This document shows, piece by piece, positions 1-7,570 of a stretch of DNA of 8,904 bases; the first letter of the stretch is position 1; the number at the start of each line of letters is the position of its first letter. Position numbers and translations under genes: made by a program. The notes beneath the pieces were generated by a model. It saw only the letters and a list, made by a program, of their open reading frames with translations. It did no database searches and was not told where the DNA came from. The DNA comes from Bacteroidaceae bacterium (GTDB taxonomy: Bacteria; Bacteroidota; Bacteroidia; Bacteroidales; Bacteroidaceae), in the NCBI GenBank assembly GCA_017557475.1, contig JAFYYO010000087.1:1-8904 (forward strand), read 5' to 3'.

Positions 1-959
1 AAAGGCGTTTCCTCGTAGAGTAGGGTAGTGGAAGTGTCGCACCACCAAATGGGTGCCTTGATGCTTGCCAACAGGGGAGTGTCGGAAACCATCTGCTTGC
101 GATCGAGATTGCCATGATGCTTGATAATCCAGATGTCTGCTTCGACACCTTTATCCACCACCTTCTCCGTGCTGAGGGGAACGCCTCCGTTGCCTTTGAG
201 GTTGGCAAAGAGATACTCTGCTCCAGCATCCTGATAGAGCTTCGTCGAGGAACTTCCAGAGCCGGGAAGCGTCCATTGTCCGCTCCAAGGCATCTCAGGA
301 AGAAGTTTGGGCTTGTTCTTCGCATTCTGAGCCTTAGCGCAGAGTTCTTGGTAATGCTTTTCCACCTCGGAGAAGATGCTGTCTGCCTCCTTTGCTTTGC
401 CCACGAGACGTCCGTAGAAACGTATCCATTCGGCTCTTCCCAAGGGCGTGTTCTCCATATAATCGGCACACCAAATGATGGGAATTCCCAGCCTTTCCAC
501 ACGTCCAAGACCTCCGCTATTCTCGAAAGGACTGGGCATCAAGGCATCGGGATTGAGGTTGACTATCTTCTCTAAGTTAGGTTGCATACTATTGCCAAGA
601 TTGGCTATGCGTCCCTCTGCCACTCCTTGTTTGATTTCAGGCTGATTGATGTACTCTAAGTCACAAACGCCTCCAACCACATCGTCTGCCCCAAGCTCGT
701 GGAACAAGGCAACATGTACGCTTCCGAAGACTGCGATATTCTTAAGAGGTTCTTTTAGTTCGTACATCCCTAGCACGCACGTTGAGTCCCACGGATTGCG
801 AATCGTAGCCTCCATCCTGTCTCCGTACGTCACAACAGTCAAGTTCTTTGCATAACGGAATTGTAGTGTGTCGCCAGTTGCGGATGACTTGTTCGTCTTG
901 TTTCCGACGCAAGCCACCAGAACGATGAGAGAGAGGAAAAGCGGCAGGAGCTTCTTCAT
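1..959 (-). CDS. ABC transporter substrate-binding lipoprotein, BtuF/FecB class (C-terminus off the left edge)
   Basis: The frame is open from the ATG at 959-957 to the window edge, giving 319 codons with no stop. The N-terminus is a lipoprotein signal: two lysines (K2, K3), a hydrophobic stretch at about residues 4-16, then the lipobox LVAC with C17 as the probable lipidated cysteine. The product should therefore be membrane-anchored and face the periplasm. The body fits the periplasmic-binding fold of the TroA/BtuF type (PF01497). It has VFGSVHVALFHELGADDVVGG at about 77-97, a segment tying 'NLEKIVNLNPDAL' (about 128-140) to 'PSPFEN', and PLGRAEWIRFYGRLVGK at about 172-188. Such proteins deliver ferric-siderophore, haem or cobalamin to FecCD/BtuC permeases; the ligand cannot be told from the sequence. 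Its ATG overlaps the TGA of murF-alr (ATGA, 959-956), suggesting translational coupling. Permease and ATPase genes would be expected further left. The call is strong for family and weak for ligand. Confidence 0.85.
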   Translation of the reverse strand, partial: MKKLLPLFLSLIVLVACVGNKTNKSSATGDTLQFRYAKNLTVVTYGDRMEATIRNPWDSTCVLGMYELKEPLKNIAVFGSVHVALFHELGADDVVGGVCDLEYINQPEIKQGVAEGRIANLGNSMQPNLEKIVNLNPDALMPSPFENSGGLGRVERLGIPIIWCADYMENTPLGRAEWIRFYGRLVGKAKEADSIFSEVEKHYQELCAKAQNAKNKPKLLPEMPWSGQWTLPGSGSSSTKLYQDAGAEYLFANLKGNGGVPLSTEKVVDKGVEADIWIIKHHGNLDRKQMVSDTPLLASIKAPIWWCDTSTTLLYEETP

Positions 960-3319
960 TTGTCTTCGAAGTAGATGCGTTTCACTCTCGGAGCTATGCC
1001 AGTCATAATTTCGTAGGGTATCGTGCCACAGAGAGACGCCAACTTCGCAGGTGGAAGTTCGTTGCCGAAAATGGTGGCGAGGTCACCTTCTTCGCATGGA
1101 ATGTCAGTAACATCTATCATGCAGACGTCCATACAGATATTGCCTACGTAGTCGGCTCTTTGCCCATTAACAAGGCAATAGCCTTTCCTGTTGCCAAGCA
1201 GTCTGTTTAGTCCATCTGCATACCCGATGGGAAGGCTGGCAATCCGACTGTCTCTTACCAAAACTGTCTTTCGACTGTAGCCCACACTCTCGCCTGCCTT
1301 TACGTCATGAATCTGCAGGATTGTGGTTCGAAGAGTGCTGACATTATTAATCGTCTCGTTATTGCAACTGTTGATGCCGTAGAGGCCAAGTCCGAGTCGC
1401 ACCATTTCGAGTTGCCTTTCGGGGAAGCGTTCGATGCCTGCACTATTGCAGATGTGTCTGAGAATGGGGTGTGGGAAGGCATCTTGAAGCTGCTTCGCGC
1501 CCTTCAGGAAGAGTTCGTATTGCTGAGTGGAGAAGGTGTCGAAGTCGTCGGAATCGCTACCCACGAAGTGCGAGAATACTGAACGAGGAATGAGGGCGGT
1601 CTGCCTCTTCAGGCGTTCGATGAGCTGCGGCATATCCTTTTCTGGGTCGAAACCAAGCCGATGCATTCCTGTGTCGAGCTTGATGTGGACAGGGAAGTTC
1701 GTAATGCCTTCATGCTCGGCAGCATAGATGAGTGCGTCGAGCAATCGGAAACTGTATATTTCTGGCTCCAGTTGGTACTGGAAAAGCTTGCTGAAACTGC
1801 TCATCTCGGGGTTCATCACTATGATTCCCTGCGTGATGCCTTTCTCGCGAAGGGTGACGCCTTCATCGGCAACTGCAACTGCGAGGTAATCCACGTTGTG
1901 GTCCTGCAGAGTCTTTGCCACCTCGACTGCTCCTGCTCCGTAGCCATCAGCTTTCACCATGCAAACCATCTTCGTTTCTGGCTTCATGAAGGAGCGATAG
2001 TAGTTGAGGTTCTGCACGAGTGCGCTGAGGTTGACTTCGAGGATGGTTTCGTGTACTTTCTTCTCAAGTCTGTCGGTAATGCGTTCAAAGTGGAACTTAC
2101 GTGCACCCTTAATAAGGATGAGCTGATGCTCGAGTTTTGAGATTACTTCGTCCTGCAGAAGTGCGTCTGTGTTGGCGAAGAATCGGCAACGGATGGGCAA
2201 GCCTGCGAAGCAATTCATATGAGCAGAAATGACGCCACCTACGGCAAGCAGATTGTTGATGCCTCGCTGCTCGAGCAGGTCGGCAAGTTGAGTGTAGAGA
2301 GCATGCGGCTCGACACCACTTTGCAGAATGTCGCTTAGAATAAGAGTGCGTTGCCGTCCTTCTTTCTCAGGTCTGCGATTCATGAAATCAAGTGCGATGT
2401 CCAGGCTGCTAATGTCGCTGTTATAGGAGTCGTTGATGAGCGTGCAGTCGTTCTGCCCTTCCTTCACCTCAAGTCGCATAGCAACGGGTTCGAGAGCACG
2501 AAGACGTTCTTCAATTGTATCATCATCAAGACCCATTTCGCGACAGACAGCTCGGCACAAGGCCTCGTTATCCTCGTAGGCATTTCCTGTGGTTGGACAA
2601 GCCACGAGCCGTCCTTTCAAGCGAGCCTGACGAATGCAGTCCTTTATCACAGAATCGCCAGCAGGATAGATGACGACTTTCGCGTTCTTCATGAGCAAGA
2701 GTTTCTCCATGCACTTCTGCTCGAAAGTTGAGAAGTTTTCTTGATGAGCGCCGCCAAGACAAGTGAATATGCCGATTGTGGGCTTGATGATTCGTTCCAA
2801 AGCCAGCATTTCGTTTGGTTGCGAGATGGCTGCTTCGAAGATACCAATCTGGGTGCTTTCCGAGAGTTGCCAAACAGAGAGGGGAACACCTGTTTGCGAG
2901 TTATAACTGCGAGGACTTCGTGTAATAGTGAAATTGGGTGCCAAGAGTTGGTAGAGCCATTCTTTGACTACAGTCTTACCATTACTGCCTGTAATTCCGA
3001 TGACGGGAATGTCGAAGCGTGAACGATGCTGAGCTGCAAGGGATTGGAGTGCGAAGAGTGTGTTTTGAACATTAAGGAAATCGGCTTCAGGAAAGTCGCC
3101 TTCTACCTTTTCGCTTACCACAAAAGCACGAACGCCTCTTTGGTAGAGGTCGGCAACATAGAGATGTCCGTTTCCTACTTCGGTCTTGATGGCAAAGAAA
3201 AGTGTCGATTCCGGGTAACAGAGGCTGCGACTGTCTGTCAGCAACCAATCGATTTCACGCCCTTTCAGGCCTTCCGTTGATGCTCCTATAAAGGATGCTA
3301 TTTCGAGTGTACTATACAT
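956..3319 (-). CDS. Bifunctional UDP-MurNAc-tripeptide:D-Ala-D-Ala ligase / alanine racemase (MurF-Alr fusion)
   Basis: This 787-residue cytoplasmic protein should make D-alanine from L-alanine (Alr half) and ligate D-Ala-D-Ala to the UDP-MurNAc-tripeptide (MurF half) in peptidoglycan synthesis. MurF half, about 1-415: N-terminal substrate domain, P-loop GITGSNGKT at 108-116, SYNSQTGVPLSVW at 138-150, a probable catalytic E162, AHQENF at 191-196, K206 in the position of the carbamylated lysine, and C-terminal NDSYNSD at 296-302. Alr half, about 422-787: PLP lysine K456 in VKADGYG, KLDTGMHRLGF at 547-557, HFVGSDSD at 584-591, RLGLGLYGI at 641-649, catalytic tyrosine Y681 in VGYSRK, GYADG at 699-703, and VGNICMD at 725-731. 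All the usual racemase motifs are present. The fusion is known from Bacteroidetes. The protein looks short for that family because of a gap in the MurF central domain near residues 240-255. The ATG at 3319 has no Shine-Dalgarno site. It follows the GSCFA gene by 23 bases and overlaps the binding-protein gene by ATGA. Confidence 0.96.
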   Translation of the reverse strand: MYSTLEIASFIGASTEGLKGREIDWLLTDSRSLCYPESTLFFAIKTEVGNGHLYVADLYQRGVRAFVVSEKVEGDFPEADFLNVQNTLFALQSLAAQHRSRFDIPVIGITGSNGKTVVKEWLYQLLAPNFTITRSPRSYNSQTGVPLSVWQLSESTQIGIFEAAISQPNEMLALERIIKPTIGIFTCLGGAHQENFSTFEQKCMEKLLLMKNAKVVIYPAGDSVIKDCIRQARLKGRLVACPTTGNAYEDNEALCRAVCREMGLDDDTIEERLRALEPVAMRLEVKEGQNDCTLINDSYNSDISSLDIALDFMNRRPEKEGRQRTLILSDILQSGVEPHALYTQLADLLEQRGINNLLAVGGVISAHMNCFAGLPIRCRFFANTDALLQDEVISKLEHQLILIKGARKFHFERITDRLEKKVHETILEVNLSALVQNLNYYRSFMKPETKMVCMVKADGYGAGAVEVAKTLQDHNVDYLAVAVADEGVTLREKGITQGIIVMNPEMSSFSKLFQYQLEPEIYSFRLLDALIYAAEHEGITNFPVHIKLDTGMHRLGFDPEKDMPQLIERLKRQTALIPRSVFSHFVGSDSDDFDTFSTQQYELFLKGAKQLQDAFPHPILRHICNSAGIERFPERQLEMVRLGLGLYGINSCNNETINNVSTLRTTILQIHDVKAGESVGYSRKTVLVRDSRIASLPIGYADGLNRLLGNRKGYCLVNGQRADYVGNICMDVCMIDVTDIPCEEGDLATIFGNELPPAKLASLCGTIPYEIMTGIAPRVKRIYFEDK

Positions 3320-3324
3320 TTATA

Positions 3325-3356
3325 GTTTAAGAGTTTAAAAGTTCAAGGGTTTAGAG
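3325..3356. repeat. Four-copy tandem repeat with an 8-base unit
   Basis: Four consecutive octamers read GTTTAAGA, GTTTAAAA, GTTCAAGG, GTTTAGAG (consensus GTTTAARR), followed by GTCT, which could begin a partial fifth unit. The array covers the 23-base spacer before murF-alr and reaches back over the TGA of the GSCFA gene (3343-3345), so it encodes that protein's last few residues. Each unit begins with a GTT step, and departures from consensus increase toward the gene body. No strong hairpin is visible. It could be slippage-prone low-complexity DNA or part of a dispersed intergenic repeat family. Confidence 0.7.
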
Positions 3357-4221
3357 GTCTATGCATTTTGGCACGCCGAATAGGTTCGTAGTCTTCAAGG
3401 TATTGTTTCATTTCTTTATCCATGCAATTTTCTACCATCTTCTGCCAGATATAGTCTACTGCGACAGGACTCGGGTGAATCATGTCTTCTGCATAGAAAC
3501 GATAGTCACGAAGCTCGTCGAGCAGGAGTTCGTAGGCAGGGAAGTAGCTCGTTTTCTCTGGATAGAGTTTACAAACCTTATCGACAGCGAGAAGTAAGTT
3601 CGCCTTTGCCAACTGACTGCCGTGAAAGCCGTACTTCTTATAACGATATGGACTTATCGTAAATATCACGTGTGTTGTTGGGCAATTACACGTGAGTAAT
3701 TCCAAAACATCACGTGTAATGTTGAAGCACGACTCTGCATCTAATGTCACTTCCTCGAAGAGTTTGCTTGGCATCTTATGGCAGTTCGTTACAGTCAGGC
3801 CGTTCTCTTTCAGGCGATAGCAGACATTTGTGCCGAAAGTCAGGAAGATAAAATCAGCTTTTCGTAAAGCCTCTCCAAACTCGTAAAATTTGTTCCGAAG
3901 CGTCTCTCGCAATCGGTTCTCATCAGAATCGCCAAAAAACATGTTCGACAGCCAGCAATGCCACTCCTGATCGTTGGCTTGGAAGATGGGTAATTCGCTT
4001 CCGCCACTTAATGCTTGCTTCACTTGAATGGCGATACTTTCGGGATTGTAGGTTACGCCAAAAGGGTTGCAAATGGCGTTGAGACCATAGCTTTGAAACT
4101 TCTCTCCGATGTTTTGAGCAAAGCACGAACCAAGCAACACAAATCGCTGGTCTTTGTGCATCGGATTTGCCCATTTCGGCACTTCCACAAGGGTTCGGAA
4201 AGGTGTCTCTTCTGCCTTCAT
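3343..4221 (-). CDS. GSCFA-domain protein, possible SGNH-like hydrolase
   Basis: The predicted protein is 292 residues with the GSCFA signature (PF08885) at 31-35, in the context RFVLLGSCFAQNIGEKF. Further family segments are CNPFGVTYNP (51-60), TFGTN (128-132), NCHKMP (146-151), FTISPYRYKKYG (187-198) and YAEDMIHPSPVAVDYIW (243-259). The biochemical role of the family is not established. The order Ser32, GTN with N132, then D246-x-x-H249 resembles the SGNH/GDSL esterase blocks, so an esterase or acyl-group hydrolase is a reasonable inference but unproven. No signal peptide is visible. The frame stays open upstream to an ATG at 4383, but that start would overlap dxs by 76 bases and add 54 residues unlike the family. 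The ATG at 4221 places the GSCFA motif about 30 residues in, as expected, and follows a purine-rich GAAAGAAGAAA. It is probably the first gene of the operon with murF-alr. Identity of family is firm; function is open. Confidence 0.88.
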   Translation of the reverse strand: MKAEETPFRTLVEVPKWANPMHKDQRFVLLGSCFAQNIGEKFQSYGLNAICNPFGVTYNPESIAIQVKQALSGGSELPIFQANDQEWHCWLSNMFFGDSDENRLRETLRNKFYEFGEALRKADFIFLTFGTNVCYRLKENGLTVTNCHKMPSKLFEEVTLDAESCFNITRDVLELLTCNCPTTHVIFTISPYRYKKYGFHGSQLAKANLLLAVDKVCKLYPEKTSYFPAYELLLDELRDYRFYAEDMIHPSPVAVDYIWQKMVENCMDKEMKQYLEDYEPIRRAKMHRPLNP

Positions 4222-4247
4222 TTTCTTCTTTCGCTGATTTTGTTGCA

Positions 4248-4255
4248 CAAAATTA
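4248..4255 (-). promoter_or_regulatory. Candidate -7 box for the GSCFA/murF-alr operon
   Basis: On the minus strand this reads TAATTTTG, matching the Bacteroidetes -7 consensus TAnnTTTG. It would start transcription around 4242, about 20 bases before the ATG at 4221. No TTTG -33 element stands at the expected spacing. A second match, TATTTTTG at 4297-4290, lies further upstream, so the exact start is uncertain. The box overlaps the first dyad. Confidence 0.4.
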
Positions 4256-4277
4256 CATAAAACTCCGCAAAAATGTT

Positions 4278-4285
4278 TAACTTTG
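4278..4285 (+). promoter_or_regulatory. Candidate -7 box for dxs-trkA
   Basis: TAACTTTG matches the Bacteroidetes -7 consensus TAnnTTTG and would start transcription near 4291, leaving a leader of about 17 bases before the GTG at 4308. No TTTG -33 element is seen at the usual distance. The last four bases of the box open the second dyad, so a protein bound there would compete with RNA polymerase. Confidence 0.45.
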
Positions 4286-4307
4286 CGCACAAAAATAATA
4301 GTAAAGC

Positions 4308-6194
4308 GTGAAAAAAGAGCCTCAAGAGCTATTATCAAAGATACATTTCCCTGCCGATCTTCGCACTTTGCCTCTCGAATCATTGCCTCAGGTTTGCAAC
4401 GAGCTTCGGCAAGAAATCATTCAGGAGATGGCCAACAACCCAGGTCATTTCGCTAGCGGATTGGGTGTTGTCGAGTTGACTGTTGCGCTGCATTATGTCT
4501 TCAATACGCCATATGACCGAATTGTTTGGGATGTGGGGCATCAGGCTGCTGGGCATAAGATTCTGACAGGTCGCCGAGAAGCTTTCCATACCTATCGTCA
4601 TCTTGGCGGACTTCGTCCTTTCCCTTCCCCAGAAGAGAGTGAGTACGATACTTTCGCATGCGGACATGCTTCCAATAGTGTATCGGCAGCTTTGGGAATG
4701 GCAGTTGCGGCACATCAGAACGGCGAAGACGAGCGAAAAGTGGTGGCTGTGATTGGCGACGGAAGTATGAGTGGCGGACTTGCTTTCGAAGGCATTAATA
4801 ATGTCAGCAGTACGCCGAACAATCTTCTTATCATACTGAACGACAATAATATGAGTATCGACAGAAGCGTGGGTGGCATGAAGCAGTATCTGCATCATCT
4901 TCACACTTCAAGTCTATATAATAATGTGCGTTTCCGCCTCTCGCAGCAACTCGTTCATTGGGGGCTCATGAGCGACAGAAGACGACAGAAGATTATTCGC
5001 TTCAACAATTCCTTGAAGTCCCTTCTCAACAATCAGCAAAATGTTTTCGAGGGCTTCAACATCCGTTACTTTGGTCCAATCGACGGGCATAATGTCATCG
5101 AGTTGGTCAATACGCTTCGTTCCATAAAGGACATGAAAGGCCCGAAGATACTGCATTTGCACACGATTAAGGGAAAAGGATTTAAGGTGGCGGAGAAGAA
5201 TCCGACTGTCTATCATGCCCCAGGAAAGTACGACCCTGAGACGGGCGAACGACTCGAAGATAATTGCGAGAACAAACCGCCTAGATATCAGGATGTCTTT
5301 GGTGAGACCTTGCTCGAACTTGCAAAGCAAAACGACAAGATAGTCGGCATTACTCCAGCGATGGCAACAGGTTGCAGCCTTACTATTATGATGAAGGAAA
5401 TGCCAGAGCGTACCTTCGACGTCGGTATTGCAGAAGGACATGCGGTTACCTTTGCAGGAGGCCTTGCTAAGGAAGGCTTGATTCCTTTCTGCAACATCTA
5501 TTCTTCCTTCTCACAAAGGGCTTTCGACAACATCATTCACGATGTGGCTTTATGCAAACTTCATGTTGTCTTCTGCTTCGATAGGGCAGGACTTGTGGGG
5601 CAGGATGGAGCCACGCATCATGGTGTCTTCGACCTCGCAGCACTTCGTCCAGTTCCCAATCTGACGATAAGTTCTCCGATGAACGAGCACGAACTTCGCA
5701 ATCTCATGTACACGGCTCAGTTGCCTGATAAGGGACCTTTCGTGATTCGTTATCCAAGAGGTCGAGGCGTTCTTGTGGATTGGCGAAACTCTTTCGAGGA
5801 AGTACCTGTAGGAAAGGGGCGCAAGTTTTCCGAAGGGAAAGACGTTGCTGTGCTGAGTCTTGGCCCAATCGGTAATACGGTTCAAAAGGTAGTGCAGGAA
5901 CTTCAAGAAGAAGGAAGGTCCGTTGCTCATTATGATATGCGATTCCTCAAGCCTATTGATGAGGGAATCTTGCAAGAAGTTGGCACAAAGTTTCATCGCA
6001 TCGTAACAGTAGAAGATGGCGTCATTCGAGGCGGATTAGGTTCCGCAGTCATCGAATATATGGCCGACCACAACCTTCATCCCGAAGTTGTTCGTCTCGG
6101 CCTTCCAGACCATTTCGTAGAACACGGCACACCCGATGAGCTCTATCATCTCGTAGGGCTTGATGCGGAAGCCATAAAGAAAGCAATCGTATGA
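4308..6194 (+). CDS. dxs: 1-deoxy-D-xylulose-5-phosphate synthase
   Basis: The 628-residue product condenses pyruvate with glyceraldehyde 3-phosphate, using thiamine diphosphate, to give DXP: the committed step of the MEP isoprenoid pathway and a precursor source for thiamine and pyridoxal. Seen in order: H47 in [18 protein letters not shown] at 73-80, CGHASNS at 118-124, the thiamine diphosphate motif GDGSMSGG (150-157) running to NDNN (178-181), YFGPIDGH at 254-261, catalytic E376 in DVGIAEGHA, the transketolase-type [10 protein letters not shown] at 425-434, and RYPRGRG at 481-487. Length and motifs are normal for an intact enzyme. The usual tyrosine after GHQA is alanine (A81). The start is GTG: a TAA lies in frame at 4302-4304, so nothing further upstream is possible, and the next ATG (codon 41) would remove conserved sequence. 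There is no clear Shine-Dalgarno site. The TGA overlaps the trkA ATG (ATGA, 6191-6194). Confidence 0.97.
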   Translation: MKKEPQELLSKIHFPADLRTLPLESLPQVCNELRQEIIQEMANNPGHFASGLGVVELTVALHYVFNTPYDRIVWDVGHQAAGHKILTGRREAFHTYRHLGGLRPFPSPEESEYDTFACGHASNSVSAALGMAVAAHQNGEDERKVVAVIGDGSMSGGLAFEGINNVSSTPNNLLIILNDNNMSIDRSVGGMKQYLHHLHTSSLYNNVRFRLSQQLVHWGLMSDRRRQKIIRFNNSLKSLLNNQQNVFEGFNIRYFGPIDGHNVIELVNTLRSIKDMKGPKILHLHTIKGKGFKVAEKNPTVYHAPGKYDPETGERLEDNCENKPPRYQDVFGETLLELAKQNDKIVGITPAMATGCSLTIMMKEMPERTFDVGIAEGHAVTFAGGLAKEGLIPFCNIYSSFSQRAFDNIIHDVALCKLHVVFCFDRAGLVGQDGATHHGVFDLAALRPVPNLTISSPMNEHELRNLMYTAQLPDKGPFVIRYPRGRGVLVDWRNSFEEVPVGKGRKFSEGKDVAVLSLGPIGNTVQKVVQELQEEGRSVAHYDMRFLKPIDEGILQEVGTKFHRIVTVEDGVIRGGLGSAVIEYMADHNLHPEVVRLGLPDHFVEHGTPDELYHLVGLDAEAIKKAIV

Positions 6195-7570
6195 AAATCG
6201 TTATAGCTGGAGCAGGAGCCGTCGGTTCACATCTTGCCGCACTCCTTTCGAGAGAAGACCAGGATATTATCCTTATCGACGAGAGTCCCGAGAAGACGGC
6301 TCGCTTGCTTAGTTCAGGCGACCTCGACCTCATGACGCTCAACGTCTCTCCAACCTCTATCAGCGGCCTTCGCGAAGGTGGTGTGCATCAGTGCGACCTC
6401 TTTATTGCCGTAACGCCTGAAGAGACGCGAAACATTACTTGTTGCATGCTTGCCCATACGCTTGGTGCTCGCAAGACTATCGCTCGAGTAGATACTGCTG
6501 AGTACACTATGCCTCAGTATCGCGACCTCTTCCAGCAGATGGGTGTCGATTCCATTATCTATCCTGAGGGCCTTGCTGCGAGGGAGATTCTCGATGGCAT
6601 CAAGCGTTCTTGGGTGCGTCAGTATTGGGAGGTTGCAGGCGGTGCTCTCGTGATGCTGGGCATTAAGCTTCGCGAGAAAGCTCGTATTACGGGTGTTGCT
6701 CTTCGCGACCTTTGCGATGCCCAGACGCCTTATCGTATCGTGGCTATCAAACGAGGCGACGACACGATTATCCCGACTGGTAACGATGAGCTGCGAAATG
6801 GCGATATCGCTTACTTTATGACCACGAAACGGCATATCCAGTACATCCGCGAGATTGTGGGCAAGGAGGATTATGCCGACGTTCGAAACGTCATGATAAT
6901 GGGTGGTGGACGCACCTCGGTTCATGTTTGCGAGGAGAAACCCGACTTCTATAACATCAAGATTATCGAGCAGAATGAGGAACGTTGCCACAAGCTCAAC
7001 GAAATTCTTGAGGATAGTGATATTCGCATCATTCAGGGCGACGGACGAGATACGAGCCTTCTTCTCGACGAGGGTCTTTCCGACATGCAAGCTTTCTGCG
7101 CTCTGACGCCTGAGACCGAGACGAACATTCTGGCCTGCCTTGCTGCGAAGCGAATGGGAGTTCGCAAGACGGTTGCTCTTGTCGATAATATGGACTACAT
7201 CTCGATGGCTGAGAAGCTCGATATCGGCACCATCATTAATAAGAAGATGATTGCGGCTGGTCGTATCTATCAGATGATGCTCGATACGGACGCGCATAAT
7301 GTGAAGTGCCTTACCATCGCAAGCGCCGATGTGGCCGAGGTCGTAGCTCAAGAGGGCAGCCTTGCTTGCCAAAAGCCCGTCTATGAATTGCGTTTGCCAG
7401 CTGGGGTTACGCTTGGCGGTTATGTTCGTGGCGAAAACCAAGGTGCTCTGATTTATGGTAATACCCAACTGCAGCCAGGCGATAGGGTCGTGGTCTTCTG
7501 TAAGAGCGGCCTTATCAAACAAATGGACCGCTACTTCTCAAAGAAAAGCAGCGGCCTGCATTTGTTCTGA
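6191..7570 (+). CDS. trkA: Trk system potassium uptake regulatory subunit TrkA
   Basis: This 459-residue cytosolic protein has the TrkA layout of two RCK modules. RCK_N1 (about 1-120) has the nucleotide-binding GAGAVG (7-12), acidic D30 closing the second strand, and [12 protein letters not shown] at 70-81. RCK_C1 spans about 145-222. RCK_N2 (about 232-350) has the weaker GGGRTS (238-243) and [15 protein letters not shown] (310-324). RCK_C2 spans about 370-447. TrkA binds NAD(H) or adenine nucleotides and gates the TrkH/TrkG membrane subunit for K+ uptake. The region after the first acidic strand reads MTLNVSPTS, where the family usually has a Gly-Asn pair, so nucleotide contacts may differ. 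The ATG overlaps the dxs stop (ATGA), so translation is probably coupled and transcription is from the dxs promoter. No trkH follows; the next gene is convergent. Confidence 0.95.
   Translation: MKIVIAGAGAVGSHLAALLSREDQDIILIDESPEKTARLLSSGDLDLMTLNVSPTSISGLREGGVHQCDLFIAVTPEETRNITCCMLAHTLGARKTIARVDTAEYTMPQYRDLFQQMGVDSIIYPEGLAAREILDGIKRSWVRQYWEVAGGALVMLGIKLREKARITGVALRDLCDAQTPYRIVAIKRGDDTIIPTGNDELRNGDIAYFMTTKRHIQYIREIVGKEDYADVRNVMIMGGGRTSVHVCEEKPDFYNIKIIEQNEERCHKLNEILEDSDIRIIQGDGRDTSLLLDEGLSDMQAFCALTPETETNILACLAAKRMGVRKTVALVDNMDYISMAEKLDIGTIINKKMIAAGRIYQMMLDTDAHNVKCLTIASADVAEVVAQEGSLACQKPVYELRLPAGVTLGGYVRGENQGALIYGNTQLQPGDRVVVFCKSGLIKQMDRYFSKKSSGLHLF

Larger units (their letters stand above)
4239..4297. 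promoter_or_regulatory. Pair of near-identical dyads in the divergent promoter region
   Basis: The first copy at 4239-4255 reads TTTGTTGCACAAAATTA. The second at 4282-4297 reads TTTGCGCACAAAAATA. They share the exact octamer GCACAAAA (4245-4252 and 4287-4294), exactly 42 bases apart, close to four helical turns. Each has a small inverted repeat: ATTTTG/CAAAAT in the first and TTTG/CAAA in the second. They sit between the divergent starts of the GSCFA gene (4221) and dxs (4308). They could be operator half-sites for a regulator acting on both genes, or duplicated promoter core elements, since each contains CAAANNTA (a minus-strand -7-like box). AT-rich DNA makes chance similarity a real possibility. 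Confidence 0.4.

Noticed and set aside
114..575. A 153-codon plus-strand frame over the left end.
   Set aside because: The opposite strand carries the binding-protein gene with a clear lipobox and family motifs; the plus-strand translation has no recognisable features.
1661..2140. A 159-codon plus-strand frame inside murF-alr.
   Set aside because: It is antisense to conserved alanine racemase motifs, including the PLP lysine region, and shows no domain of its own.
4222..4307. A riboswitch or leader RNA before dxs (a thiamine-type control was considered).
   Set aside because: The predicted leader is only about 17 bases and the whole spacer is 86 bases; no THI-box or other conserved riboswitch core is visible.
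4222..4383. N-terminal extension of the GSCFA protein to an ATG at 4383.
   Set aside because: It would overlap the start of dxs and cover both candidate promoters, and its 54 extra residues do not resemble the family; the ATG at 4221 fits better.
4380..5996. Several minus-strand frames of about 148-175 codons under dxs.
   Set aside because: All lie wholly inside an intact dxs with every catalytic motif; no start context or domain supports them.
6314..7522. A 402-codon open frame antisense to trkA.
   Set aside because: It is in full overlap with a well-supported trkA, has no recognisable domain, and long antisense frames arise from the codon bias of such genes.
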